Shown here one piece after another: positions 1-12,278 of a stretch of 64,000 nt of DNA. This stretch comes from Leucocoprinus leucothites. Its lineage: Eukaryota; Basidiomycota; Agaricomycetes; Agaricales; Agaricaceae. The position numbers and the translations under genes were made by a program. Position 1 is the stretch's first letter. Every line of letters begins with the position of its first letter. The notes under the pieces were generated by a model. That model made no database searches, was not told the origin of the DNA, and worked only from the letters and a program-made list of their open reading frames with translations. The stretch lies in assembly GCA_013368445.1 (NCBI GenBank), contig JAACJO010000007.1:868001-932000 (forward strand), read 5' to 3'.

Positions 1-575
1 ACGTAGCTACGTAGCTAAGTACAATGGAGGGATGAGTGCAACAAATTGAACGCACCCGACGGCCTGGTGCCCAGTTGCGCCCCAACCATGAGCGGAGGTT
101 GCAGCAAGGGCAGTGACACCTAGAATAGATGTGATTGTCTTCATTTCTGTCGGGGCTCACAAGTAAAGTCTGATGCAACGACGATCCATGAGGTATTTAT
201 GATGCTCAAGTATAGACGCCTAAGAAGTTCCCGAAGCATGCTCCATCTGTTCATCAGTGCTACTTTTGACATGAGGAGCCACAACCGCATGTAACTGTCG
301 AATGGTAACTACAAAGGTAGCATATTCAGTGTGTATATCCGTTTCTGAGAAGACAAGTGTGCATGTGGTAGAAAAGGAGAAGATACTAGATATGAAGTTG
401 GTCGCGGATCCGTCGATTTTTTCAGAATCCAAAAAAGCATACGTTTCCGTTTTTAATTATAACTCACCCACCCTGAATCAGTTGGGTAGTAGGTATTGGG
501 TAGTAAATACATTCAACTCGCATGAGGATAGCCGCACAGCGGACGGCAAGTCCTGGAAGATCGTGAGGCTGGCGA
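1..575. other. Left-edge intergenic stretch
   Basis: I see no convincing gene here. Open frames of 70-120 codons exist on both strands but show no recognisable motif and no consistent splice structure. The window opens with a short palindromic repeat (ACGTAGCT twice, positions 1-16). The right part is presumably the 3' untranslated region of the minus-strand gene ending at 576. Confidence 0.5.
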
Positions 576-2049
576 TTATTCCATGGGACCGGCTATCTTT
601 CCGGGACTTCCACTGTTACCACCTCCAGCCGGGTTTGCCCCCATGCTCAAAAATGTTTCCATGTCTTGGATAGTGAAGTCTGAGCCTGGGTTAAATGCCC
701 CCAAGTCACCAAAATCACCAACGCTCGTCATGTCAAATGGCTGGTCGGATCCAGAAAGACCTGTGTCACTTCCCAAAGGGTTGGAGGGACTGAGGCGTTG
801 AGAGAAGCCTGCAGCTAGTAGCGTAGCTGGCGATGGTGCTTCTGCTGGAGCTGAGGAGTCCGACATTTGGATATTCCCAGCTGGGGGTATTGGATTATTG
901 GAAAGTGAAGCAAAAATGTCTTGTGTGGTGAGGTCGATGAGATCGCTGTCTTTCGCTGGTTTCGCCGCATTGGTAGCTCCAAACATATTACCAACTCCGG
1001 AGGGACCAGCCGAAGGCTCTTCATTGTCGCCGAACAGATCATTCATGGACATATCTACTTCTGACATATCAAGGTCGAGTTCGATGGGCTTGTCAGACGA
1101 ACTGCCAACAGCTGGATCAATGTTTGGCTTCATGCGGTTATGATCATTGTTTTCTGGCAAGATTGTCAAATCTATGACGGATGGGTCGACGGGATTGGTA
1201 AACGTAGCAATGAATTCGTGCGGATACTCGTTTGCCCCCATCGGTCGAGCGGACTTGGGTGCCAGAGTAACAGGTGATGGTGGGCCATTTGGGTAAATAC
1301 TTGAGCCCTCTTCCGTAGAAATTCGCATTGAGGATGAGGGCAGATCAAGTTTGAGAGGAATTGACGGGCGTTGCAATGAAGAAATTGAGATAGCGGAAGG
1401 TCGGCGAAGGTTCATTGAGCCTGCTCCCGTGAGCGTTGGTGAGTTCCTTGGATTCGTTGGTATGAACTCGACAGAGCTGGGAGCCGCAGGCTCGGGAAAT
1501 TCCTCAGCAGTTTGGGTTTCCTTGAGAGCTTTTGATTTCAGGGCCTCTTGCTCCAAGCGGATGGCCTCCTGCTTTCTCTCCTCTCTCTGTAAATCGCGTT
1601 GGAGAATTGCGATCGCACGTAGCTTCAAGGTTGATCAGGACGAGCATAGGACCCGTCGATTTTAAAAGACATACTAAGTGGCTTTCGATTGTGTCACATA
1701 GCTGGTCGTATTTTTCTAGCTCTCGTCCCAAAGCAGAAGTGAGAGCTTGCGGTGGGCTACTGGTGTATTTCGCGATCTCTCTAGCCACAGATGAGCTTAA
1801 ACTACAAAATTTAGAAGGGACGAGGGCTGACAGACGGCGTGTATCTCCGTAAAACGCGTAGATTTGCCCGGTTTTCAGCACAGCGTTCTATTGACCTGGG
1901 TCAACTTCGTAACTAATAAAAACATAAATAAAAACCTGTAGACATCGCCTAAGGCTCTCGATTTCTGGCTCAAGCAAAACAGCGCGCGGAGGCGGAGGCG
2001 GAGGCATTGCCTTTGTATCATCCTCAAGCTTCGTTGTCTGATGGTCCAT
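576..2049 (-). CDS. Unrecognised nuclear-type protein, possible Mediator-like subunit
   Basis: Three coding exons on the minus strand (2049-1936, 1887-1675, 1622-576) join in frame to a 457-residue protein. The first 120 or so residues look folded and helical, including a stretch near SLRRCLQNAVLKTGQIY and a charged helix around ILQRDLQREERKQEAIRLEQ. The rest is disordered, rich in Ser, Pro and Asp, with repeated short acidic motifs of the IDLT and DMSMNDLF kind. A short helical N-terminus followed by a long acidic disordered tail resembles fungal Mediator tail subunits (Med2-type), but I cannot confirm this from motifs and assign no function. The start is the ATG at 2049. An upstream in-frame ATG at 2112 would add a hydrophobic stretch, and a GTGAGT donor just inside it suggests a 5' UTR intron there instead. 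Confidence 0.7.
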
Positions 2050-2357
2050 GTGTATGTCTTTGGGTGACAGTAGTAGAGGGAAGAAGCAAATGAAGCAATC
2101 ACTCACGTTCAATCAGGGTCTTTCTCTTCTCAGCACTCCCATGGTATAAACTCATCCCCTCGGTCTACAAGAACATCTGGACTTGTAGAAGTCCTCAGGA
2201 AATTATAGTCGATTCTATCTCGCCCTGCACCCACTCAACGCGTCTTCTTAATACCAGCCATTGAACATAGCGCTCCTTTCGTCACCTCAGACTGCCTACA
2301 CCGGACACCCAAACGGCACTTGAACGTTAGACGTTAGGACTGGAATTTTTCACACTT

Positions 2358-5300
2358 ATGTTGGATATGGGACGTGATACTTCTCCCTCTGTAAACAACG
2401 CTGCGGAAGACATTGTAGAGGGAGTACTGCTACCCGTATGTAATACACTCAAGATCTACCAATACAAAACTTATCCCATAATCTGTCTGTATCTCTCAGA
2501 GACGAATCCGGCATACTACCTGCATCCAAGTCTGCAATTTTACCCCATTCCCCGTTAGGGACCACGTAACTACCGCTCTTTCCCAACCAGTCGAACCTTC
2601 ACAATTGAACTCACTCGGGCATCTATCGGACGACCTCGATGTATCCTCAAGGATTCGCCCGAGAAAGATATCAACCACTTCAAGCAAGACGAAATCCAGT
2701 GGACGACTAGAAGACGAGGACTTTGCCACTCTCCCTGAGCCGAGAGGGAGGAAGGTATCTGGAAGGGGCCTGAATGGGAACTTGGGGTTAGATAACAGCC
2801 CTCCAGGCGTACCACGCATCCCATATGGCTCTCCACAGAATATTCGCCGTCGCGGTCGCACAAATTCGGTGACCTCGTCGATGAGTAGTCAGCACAAGGC
2901 GCCCAACCTTTTAGCTCATGGAGTTTCAGCTTCAATGACCGCCTCATCCCTCTCGGCGATCTTGCCCGATATCTCGCAACAAGGCCTTGAGAGTGTCATT
3001 GATTCACGCCTTATAGAGACTTTCCTCACCATTTTCGCTCTGCCAAATCAGACTCCCAGTCCTCCCAAGGCACCCTCTTCTTCGGGTCATATAGGTCGAG
3101 GGTCTGCTTCCGGACGCCGGACGCACCCAGCCTCTGTATCATGTATCCCGGCAGGATTCAAAGACAAGGTCAATAGTGGAACAATGAAGTCACTCCCTTC
3201 AAAACTCAAAGCATCGCACTCTCGATCCTCGTCGTACCCTGTTTCTCATGCGAGTGAGGATGAAGCCCAGGCATCGTCGCTTCAGTCAAATGGGAATCCT
3301 TCCTCCCCTTCCAGTCCAGTGCCCGACTTCTTCTCACAGATCCACCGGCCTTCTGTCAATCCCACTTTCCCCATTGATGCGCGGCCTGGCCATGACTTTT
3401 CGTCCGAGTCTGACACCAGTGGCAGCCGGATGAAAGTCCAGCTATGGGGTCGCACCAAGGGGCTTTCCACCAAAGCAGCAGGAAAACAGAGACAGAGAAG
3501 TTCGCGAGAACTCGTAGTTGAGTCTGATGCTGGCTGGAATATCATGGAAGAATGGGAGTTTTCTCTGGACGACCTTCGACCGGCATCTGAAAACGTGCGT
3601 GTGCGCGCACGGAATGACAAGCGACATCTAATCCTCCCATTTTCAGGTAGTGCCACATACATCGGATCTGCCGCCAAATACGCTTCTGGTGACCCTTAAA
3701 CCACCAGGCAAAGCATATTACCTTCCTCTCTCCCATGCGCCACTTCCGCGTTCGCCCTCTCCAGGCCTTGGTTATTCTTCAGACCCTGAATTTGCATTCA
3801 AGAGGTCGAAACCGGAGGACCATATAAGTGAAGCAACTGCTTCGTCCGAGGAACACACTCTGGATGGTACTAGAAGTGCTCGTGTGCGACTCCACAAGGG
3901 TAATGATGATAAGAATACCCCGCCGAAAGGACTAGCCCGTACTGCCACGTACCAACAACTTTTTGAGTGAGTAATTCATCAGTCGTTGTGACAACTATGA
4001 GCTCAAACTGGTAAATAGGTTTGTAAACCTTCAAGCGCTGATACTGGAACATGAAAACAACCTATCGGACCTAGTAGGGAAGATAGATAAGCAGCTAAAA
4101 GATGATCCTGTATTCCCACTGGTACGCCACTTTTTGTAGCCGGCATCTCTGCCAGCACTTAAAGCTTCTGAACTCTAGAGACGTGAGATGTCGGAGCGCG
4201 GGTTGAGACTCATAACACTCCAAAACGATTTCAAGCTACTCGTTGAAGGAACCGCAACGAGTATGTCACCAGTTTTTGGACTCACACCTGCTCAGACTCA
4301 TTGATTGCAGAAAAGAATGAGTTGGAGATGCGCCGTCAAAGGCTAAAAGAACGGAGGCAATCATTGGTTTCCGCTCGAATATTGGAGGAAGCTAACATTT
4401 CAGACGTTAATGATCTTGTTCAAGAAGTTGAGCTCGAAAGGTGGTTGCATTCACCCAATGATACTCTGATGGCTTTAGCTGACTATGATTTAGGGAACAA
4501 CTAAAAGAACTTCATGCTAAGTTTCCTACACTTCGCATTGGCCTTCTGTCAACCCTCGCCTCAATATATCCCATCGAGCTCGACTCTCCCCCTGACCTAT
4601 TATACACCATTTTGGACGTTCCACTTCCAATACCCCTGACAGCCACGGATCCTGCCCCACCATTGTCTCTACCAAACCACCGAAATGTTAATGAGGATTC
4701 AGTTGCCACCGCCCTTGGATATGTTGCGCAGCTACTACAGTTCCTTGCTGCATATCTGGGTAAGACACTCATCTATCCGGTGACTTGTGTTGGTAGCCGA
4801 AGTTTTATAAAGGATGGTATCTCCGCTATGGTTGGACCCCGAATGTAAGGGACCTACACCCGTTCCAGAGTATTGTCTATCCGCGCTGAATACTTCGGAA
4901 TAGGTTTCCTTTATTCCCCAAAGGAGTGGATACATACCGTTTTGAATATGGTGTTTTTCTTCTGAACAAGGACATCGAAATGGTGAGTTTAATGCCATTC
5001 CATTCCTGGATTAAGTGTTGATGTTTGACAATCACCAGCTTATGATTGATCGGGACTTACGAGCGCTTGATTTGCGGCATACCCTCCCCAACCTCAAGAA
5101 TCTTGTTCTCACAGTGACCCATGGAGAAGTTACACCAGTGAAGTCAGTCTCCAACGTGTCTCCACTTTCGTACACTTTTTGACAAATTGTAGACGCAAAG
5201 TGCCTCCTGACTCACCTGCTTTATCCATGCTAGGGCTGGATTCTCCCACCCAGGAAGAGCCCTCGACAGAGATAGGTTCTGTTACGCCGAAGGCTAAAAA

Positions 5301-5727
5301 ACTGAATCTTGAAATCCCACCGGAGGAAGGCGACCATACCCCTCCTGAGGCTCCTGCAAGTGGATCCACAACACCCACAGCGGCGACGCTTGACGAGAAG
5401 AAATCGCGTCCATTTCTTGGGCTTTCATTTCCGGATTTCCTGCGGGGGCGCTACCCGTCGACAGGCCGAGCGTCAGTTAAGGGGACTCCTGGGAATTCGG
5501 GGTCACAAATCCACGTGTCAGGCTCGAATGAATCAACTGGATCTGACGCGCCAGAAGCTTACAGTGATCGAGTTGAAATCGACGTTAAAACATCGCTCGA
5601 AGAGCTTGAGGTCCCGAACCGAAGACAGCCTCATGAGGGCGGGAGTGAACACGCCGAAGAGACTGTTGAGCACAAACTAGAGGAGACAGTACCAGGATCA
5701 GATTCGGCTTCAGTCCATGTTCACTAG
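2358..5727 (+). CDS. UVRAG: UVRAG/Vps38-type subunit of the Vps34 PI3-kinase complex
   Basis: Ten exons (2358-2439, 2591-3594, 3647-3966, 4019-4121, 4179-4260, 4311-4440, 4494-4844, 4904-4982, 5039-5142, 5193-5727) join in frame to 929 residues. The N-terminal half is Ser/Pro-rich and disordered, ending in a possible C2-like strand region (WNIMEEWEFSLDDLRP, then LPPNTLLVTLKPPGKAYYL). A coiled coil follows at about residues 470-580. The conserved UVRAG/Atg14 family region comes next: a Tyr/Leu-rich helix (VAQLLQFLAAYLGKTLIYP), the SRSFIKD motif near residue 674, and FPLFPKG with RFEYGVFLLNKDIE. These last motifs fit UVRAG/Vps38 better than Atg14. In the family this subunit defines the endosomal Vps34-Vps15-Vps30 complex II, used in endosome sorting and autophagosome maturation. 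The C-terminal 180 residues are disordered. The first exon junction is the least certain: a GTAATA donor is needed to keep frame, although GTATGT lies four bases upstream. Confidence 0.85.
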
Positions 5728-6957
5728 CATCGCAGGCTGTGTACAATAATTAGTGGTAAAATATTTATTTGTACAGGCAGGAAGCGCCCTCGGGAGATCG
5801 GCACGACAATGGAAGATCTCTGCATAATCATGTGACGCGCTGGCAACGGGCATGTGAGCAGTGAAAGTGTGCCATTTGTGGAAGTGTACCGATCAAATGA
5901 ATTTGTCCGCTTGTGCTAAAGGCAGGAAAGGGTGCCGATGAGCTGACGCTGCTAAGACTGTTTTGGCAAAGATGCGTACTCATAGGAGTTAGCAAGAGGA
6001 CTGATATATGAAGCCATTTACTTGTCTGGAGAATGGAACTAGCCTATCCTTCTATTTCGAAAGCACGTACGAGAAAGCCACATAAATCACACCAGTTTGT
6101 GTTTGTCTCGACACGTATTGCGGGCTACTATCATTTGATGGAGGTGATAACATGCAGGGCCATGTGCTGAGGGATTGAATACTGCCCCGGATTGTAAATT
6201 AAACCTCAGCACTGTTTCAGAAAAAAATGTGGAACTTATATGTGCAGAAACTAACAATTCGCTACGGGACATGCAGGTTAGAGGTGCAAGACTTGGGAAC
6301 AGAGATGACAAAGCAGGATGGACAATGGACATGCGGGCGGGTGGCATTTTATTTTACATATAAACTCGACCCTGTCGATGTGTGTGTAGTCATGGCGGCG
6401 TGGAGAAACGGTGTGAGATCGTCAAAGAAGGCATGCAGCTACGGCAAAAAACTCCTAGAAAGGCCAGCAATGCTCGCGTAAGGACGGATGAATTGTGTCG
6501 TAGTGCGGATAAGTTTTTAAGTCAAGGGTTATAAGCCAGGGACCGGAGTTGAAAATTTGGAGGACATTGCCGGCTTTGATTTCAGGGATCCAAACGAAGC
6601 GGTTCTCAACACCATACTTATATTTGCCCAATCTCTCTGTCTACTCCCATTATCCTCCTGTCGAGCACGGGAGTATCAAAAGGGTCAGCTCCGCCGTCTT
6701 CTCTCCTGTCGTTGCTCTCAACGTCTTCCAGCCCCTCAGCCATTGTACCAACAGTCCTATAGACGGGGCTCATCCTCGGCTTGCAGGTCGGTATTTGATG
6801 GTGGCTCCGCATCGTTTCCTAGTGTCGTGCTGAACTCCACGTTTAGAGCAAATATCTCTTGTGCAACTATCCTCCCTTCGTCGTGTGCTTTAATACCTTT
6901 TCTCCTTCTTTTCGCCCTTCCTCTCCTGCACTTTTTACAACTACTCCTTTTTTCGTT
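5728..6957. other. Intergenic region and likely long PUF 5' leader
   Basis: No gene is supported in this 1.2-kb gap. Open frames at 6087-6481 and 6549-6961 lack recognisable motifs. The last 300 bases (about 6600-6957) are pyrimidine-rich and lead into the PUF start codon, so they are probably its promoter and 5' UTR. Long leaders are common for PUF genes, but here that is an inference. Confidence 0.45.
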
Positions 6958-9900
6958 ATGAATAGCCCTTTGGAGAACATTAGTCCTACTACTGATAATC
7001 ACACCACCTCGGACGATGGTAGAAAGAAGAGTCCGCCTGCATTTTTGGACCTAGCTGACTCCGTACGTGCCATTTTGCGCCGTGTGCCCAGCCAATTACT
7101 CACTGTTCCCAGGCTGCGAGGTTAGGAAGTAATATGCCCGACATGTCAGCCGTACGTACACCCACCATCTTTCTTTTCATTTCTCATCTGACCCGGTATC
7201 AGCGCGTCGAATTGAAACGTCTTGAACACGAACGCCAGCGTACTCTTCAGCGCAAGCTCTTCGAAGACCAAATGCGCGCTCTCGAAGAACAACAGGCTCA
7301 AGAACTGCTGAGCATTCCTTTTGACGCCGGTAGCAATGGTGGCATGCAACATCTCGCCGTTTCTGCCCCTACAACACCTCCCCGTGTCAGTGCGATGCTC
7401 GCAGGAGAAGTGTATGGAACTGGGAGGAATGGGAGGGTACCACACTCTGTAGATCCTGAGTCGCTTTCCAAAGCGGTGGGGACTGTGGCAGACAAGCGCA
7501 AATCCGTAACCTATGCCCCGACCGTCAATCTTTCCCCCGATCTCGCGACAGCCCCTGTCGGTAATGGGCATGGCTATCCTCGTTCTGCTGGTGCCAAGAG
7601 CATGCCCGCTAGCCGCCGGACCTCCGCCAGCGAGCATGATGAGGAGCTGGCTTCGCACCTTCAAGGCCTCTCTCTCGCCGGCGAACGCTCTACCCGAGCT
7701 TCACCAGGCCCCGGTCCGGCATCCGCTTCCATCTTGCTCAGAAGTAATTCTAGGTACAACGATGACGAAGGAGCGCGGTACGCAAGTACGTATAATGCTG
7801 GGATGATGCTTGATGAGCAACTGGACCAGGAGATGCACAGTACGTTTATCAGACCACCTTCTTCAGCTCTTCCTCATTCTGCCTGCAGACGCTATGAGGA
7901 ATTTGCCGACCTCAGATGATGACAAGTACCATAGCACTTTTGGCAACAAGGTTAGTGAAAATTTCGATTCACGTTCATATTCGACTCAAGGGTTTTCGTC
8001 AGGTGTCTAAATCGTCTGCCGCCCTGGACTTGGCTCAGTTATCGCAGCAGAACCGCGAGAAGTCGGCAGAGTGGCCTCATTTCAATGGCAACCCTCGTGG
8101 ACCCGAGGGGATTGCCTCGAGGTCCGAACGCCGTACCGTAACAAATCCGAACATCACCCTGTCTAACCCTTCCAATGATTTCTCGGTTAAACCTCTTGGC
8201 GGGAATGCATCAGCATCCTCAACGCCATTAGTTGTGGAACCCCCTCAGCATGTTCAACTGCCCATTTCTTCGTCACGAAGAGGTTCTCCCCCTGGTTTTA
8301 TCGATAACTTGTCTGCAACAACACGGTCTGTGCCAACTACCCCATTGGGTCTTCCGGCCACGACTGCACATCTTCTGAAGTCTGGCAGCCCATTGACACC
8401 CGATTTGCAGTCCCTTGGTACCCGAATTGGGACCCCCAGCTCTCAACAACTCGCGGAAGGACTTCAGGGTTCTAATGGTCTTCAAGCCTCTCTGTCCCGC
8501 CTCCCTTCTGGTACCTTTGAAAATGGTGGCATGAATTTCAACACGATGCAGTCTAGTCCGGATGACGTACGTGTGATTCTTGTTCTAAGATTTGTTTAAT
8601 CCAATAGTTCCTCTAGTATGGCCTTGAGTCACCTTACGGCTTGCCTATTGATGGTGGTCGTTACAGCGCGTGAGTGTAATCGTCTTTTGTGTTCAGACAT
8701 ATGCTGAGGATAATGCGTAGCTCTACGGGTTCTACTGCACTATACCAACAGAATAGTCCTCGTTTTGGCCTTGGCCTTGGTGCACGAACTGGCGCTGGTG
8801 CTCAGGATGGAAAAATGAATGGGCTTCATGGGCCGAAGCACAGGCGCGACATGGATAGGGAATGTAAGCCATCCTGTTGCTATAGCTCACCCAGATTATA
8901 CTAATTGATCTTTCTAGTCAATCGTTTTACTGGCACACGCCTCGAGGATCTCCAAGGAGAAATTGCCACTCTCTGCAAAGATCAACATGGCTGTCGATAT
9001 CTTCAAAAGAAACTTGAGGAAAATCTATCTGATCATCGTGACATGATTTTCCGCGAGACGTTCAGTCACTTTGCAGAGCTCATGACTGGTATGTTCATCA
9101 TTTTATAGATTTTGCCAGCCTGACGAGCATTTTAGATCCATTTGGCAATTATCTTTGCCAGAAACTCCTCGAGTTTGCGACGGATGAGCAACGCAATCTC
9201 ATCTGTGAGTCCGTAGCACAGGATCTAGTCAATATTTCCTTGAATATGCATGGCACTCGGGCTGTTCAGAAGATGATCGACTTCTTATCCACTAGACGGC
9301 AGGTTAGGCGATCTTAGCTCATCATCTCTCAGTCACTTAGCTCACAAGGATCAGATCCACTCTATTATTCTCGCCCTCAGCCTCCATGTGGTAGCCCTTA
9401 TTAAAGACCTCAACGGCAATCACGTCATTCAGAAATGCCTCAATAAACTTGCACCCGAGGATAACCAGGTGGGTCGTAGCTTCGTTGTCTTTGGATTCAC
9501 GCTCATAGTTGCTCCAAGTTCATTTATAATGCTGTGGCGGCCAATTGCGTCGAAGTTGCGACTCACCGTCATGGTTGTTGTGTCCTTCAAAGATGTATTG
9601 ACCATGCTTCAGATCACCAGAGGATTCAACTTGTCAATGAGATCACATATAATGCACTGACTCTCGTTCAAGACCCTTACGGCAACTATGTGAGTGAACA
9701 AAGCTTTCGCTGCTAACACACTAACTCATTCTTGATCTCTAGGTCGTCCAATATATCCTCGATTTGAATGACAGCCGGTTCAGTGATGCTGTGATTCGTC
9801 AATTCCAAGGCAATGTTTGCGCACTTTCAGTTCAGAAATTTAGTTCCAATGTCATCGAGAAGGTTAGTTGGATTCAGCTGCATCGGGTTCAACCAAGCTC

Positions 9901-10601
9901 ACCTCGAGCTTGCAGTGTGTTCGCGTTGCCGAGCATAGCACGCGGAAAATTCTGATCGACGAACTTTTGAACCGTAGTCGATTGGAGAAGTTGTTACGTG
10001 ATTCATATGGAAACTATTGTGTTCAGGTACGCTCCCTTTCTTTACCTTCCATGATTTGGTATTGAATTGGCACTAGACTGCCTTGGACTATGCTGAACCT
10101 GCTCAACGTGCTCTTCTCGTCGAAGGCATTCGTCCCGTTCTCCCGCTCATCCGCAACACTCCTTATGGCAAACGCATCCAAAATAAGTTGCAACGCGAGG
10201 CTCAGAACATGGAGTATGGCACCTTCCGTGGTCACGATCATCTTGTCAACATGACTTTGAACAACCAAGCAATTAGCCCAGCCCATACGCCTGGCCGTCA
10301 TCTCGCTCAGGGACTTCAGGGTAGCTTATCTGACGTCTATGCTAGCAGCAATAACGTCTACGGCCTTGCTCAAGCGCAAGCAGGTTTTTCCCAAGCGCAT
10401 CTCGGTACCCTTCCTGGAAATATTCAACCGCAGTCTATTGATGGCTATGTGCTCCAGAGCACCTCGAGCCACAACCAGGGTATTGCTCCTCACACAGGTT
10501 TTAACGGTGGCTCGTTCAATGTCAGTCCTTCTGCTGGAGGGATTCTCACTGGATCACTGAATGACCCGTACCAGAGGTCTACTTTCAGTTATGGCATGTG
10601 A
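6958..10601 (+). CDS. PUF4: Pumilio-family RNA-binding protein, Puf4/Mpt5 type
   Basis: Fourteen exons from 6958 to 10601 join to 1,003 residues. The first 540 residues are low-complexity with one charged helix (RVELKRLEHERQRTLQRKLF). The Pumilio homology domain covers about residues 543-875 and has eight repeats. The RNA-contact cores are HGCRYLQ, FGNYLCQ, HGTRAVQ, NGNHVIQ, HGCCVLQ, YGNYVVQ, FSSNVIE and YGNYCVQ for repeats 1-8. The family code gives 5'-UGUA followed by a U/A-rich end. The Cys-Cys pair in repeat 5, the HGTRA form of repeat 3 and the context THRHGCCVLQRC match yeast Puf4/Mpt5 rather than Puf3 or human PUM1. Such proteins bind 3' UTRs and recruit Ccr4-Not deadenylase in the cytoplasm. 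The C-terminal 130 residues are Gly/Asn/Gln-rich. Intron positions fall between or inside repeats, and every junction keeps frame. Confidence 0.93.
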
Positions 10602-11305
10602 ACTTGGAGCCCTCAACTTGCGTTGAAACTATATATCATTTTGTGAATCTTTGGATCAAGTTGTCTTACTTTTCGGACATATCATCATTTTAATATTTTT
10701 TCTCACTTCTGCTGCACACATCCTGTGCCATTCATACCATCATCTACCTTACTTGATCTTTTCGAATTGTCGTTTCGGTCGTGCTTTTTCTCAACGCTCT
10801 TTCTTGTTATTCAGAGCGTTGCTCTAAAATCATCCTCACGTGCATTGTATTTTGCCGGCATACTGAACCTATTGTTTTCATGCTTTCTGTGTCTACTACT
10901 TACCTTTCATTCGCCAACTCATTTGTACAGGCTATCTTTTCAATTGACTCTAACTAGGTTGTGCCTTGTCTTTAGTATCGTCGCAGCACTATTTGTCACT
11001 GTAGTTATTCACACCAGTTGTATAAAGTCGTTAATTTGCAGTTGGAGACCCAGTCTTTATAGTGAGCTCGTTGCTTTTGAGACCGGCGAGGTGAGGTGAG
11101 CTGCAGTACTGAACGAACCCCAACCAGTAACAGGAATGTTTGAGACTATGCATTGATTGAAAAGCGCTCGAATGACGGTGTAATACAGACGGTAAGCGTA
11201 TCAGGGCTCGTGTTGTAAATATGTATGTGCATGATTTTGGGGGACATCCAATCCATCGCGCTCTGAGCCCATATGTATCGATAGCAGGTAGAGGATATAA
11301 AACTT
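10602..11305. other. Convergent 3' region between PUF and RPS29
   Basis: A 704-base gap between two convergent genes. It contains AT-rich stretches suited to 3' ends (around 10620-10700). A hydrophobic open frame at 10725-11099 on the plus strand has no upstream start context, splice signals or recognisable motif, so I do not call it. Confidence 0.5.
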
Positions 11306-11586
11306 TCACCGGCTCTACACGCAATGATGAGTTGCTCATTCTTCACAAATTGATAAGAACCGACCTTGACAAAACCAATGGCAGCAGACTTCTCACGGAA
11401 GCATTGACGGCAAAGATCAAGACCGTACTTGCGGATGAGACCAGCTTGATGGGCACAAAGGCGACTGTTGAGGAGAGCGAACTGCTGAGGTTCTGTGGGT
11501 TCAGCTAAAGGTATAGGAACGTACCACTGACGGCTGCCCTTTCCGAATTTCCTGGGGCGAGAAAACCAAACGGCGTCGTGTGTCAT
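11306..11586 (-). CDS. RPS29: 40S ribosomal protein S29 (uS14)
   Basis: Three exons (11586-11525, 11464-11365, 11314-11306) give exactly 56 residues, the length of yeast and human S29. The start [11 protein letters not shown] and the zinc-binding pattern CRLC-x14-CRQC (Cys-x2-Cys, then Cys-x2-Cys) are intact. The ending is GFVKSR. The protein sits in the head of the 40S subunit near the mRNA channel. The last coding exon is only nine bases (Ser, Arg, stop), behind a 50-base intron with an unusual GTCGGT donor and a TGTAG acceptor. The first intron (GTACGT donor) splits the first zinc-ligand Cys codon. Without the splicing neither the length nor the Cys pattern works, so this model is firm. 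Confidence 0.96.
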
Positions 11587-12278
11587 TTTGAGGGTTGGAT
11601 GAGCTGCGCGCAAAAGAGGTTAATGGAAGACTTCGGGCAAGGGTGGAGCATACTGACTGGCTAACGGAAACTTACTCTACGGAATCTGTGGTATGGTCGA
11701 TGTTGTGGTTGTCCTGATTATGTAATGTACAGTTCCATTGATAGGGTTCAAACTCCGTTCGGTTGCAACCGTTTCTCTCTGAATCCGAGACCATTAGTCA
11801 CTGGGTGACAGCTGACCAATCGTGCTTGGCTTTCCGGTTGCCGGATGTTTTTAACGTTCAACGTTTAACATTGAGTGGACCTGCATTAACCACTATGGAC
11901 CGCTATTGATAGCAAGAGACTGAGCTACTCAAACACTCCTCACTCGCTCTCAATAACTCCCAATCTTTTTTTTTTATACTGATTCCTTCGTATCCGACCG
12001 CTGATGTAATTCAATACATTTTGTAACGGCAGATGAGTTCAGCGCGCCAAAGTGGCGCTCGAAGAAGCTAAACCCAAAGGAGTTGTCAAATACTTATTGT
12101 TACTTTGCAGTCTGCGGCGTCTAAACAGGTATACGCCGCCTCTTGGATCGCCCTCCCACCCGAATTGTATCCCTCTTACCGCCTTAACATCTCTCTCGAC
12201 TACCCGTGGTTCCATTTCCCTGGGAATTACTCCCCAAGACTCAGGCAGACCTCCTGGCGGTCGAACATTCTCGGTCAA
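11587..12278. other. Divergent promoter region, RPS29 and P450
   Basis: A 692-base gap between the divergent RPS29 and P450 genes. Reading frames at 12040-12278 run in phase into the P450 coding exon, so an upstream in-frame exon of the P450 is possible. A GGTTCAAAC string at 11746 resembles a tRNA B box but has no pairing stem. A run of eight T lies near 11970. No other feature is supported. Confidence 0.45.

Noticed and set aside
302..673. Plus-strand frame opposite the first gene
   Set aside because: It runs into the antisense of a well-spliced minus-strand gene and has no recognisable content.
10725..11099. Hydrophobic plus-strand frame as a membrane protein gene
   Set aside because: No signal or family motif, AT-rich 3' context after the PUF gene, and it lies in a convergent gap.
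11740..11760. tRNA B box (GGTTCAAAC)
   Set aside because: The flanking bases do not pair into a T stem, and no A box or acceptor stem is found at the right distance.
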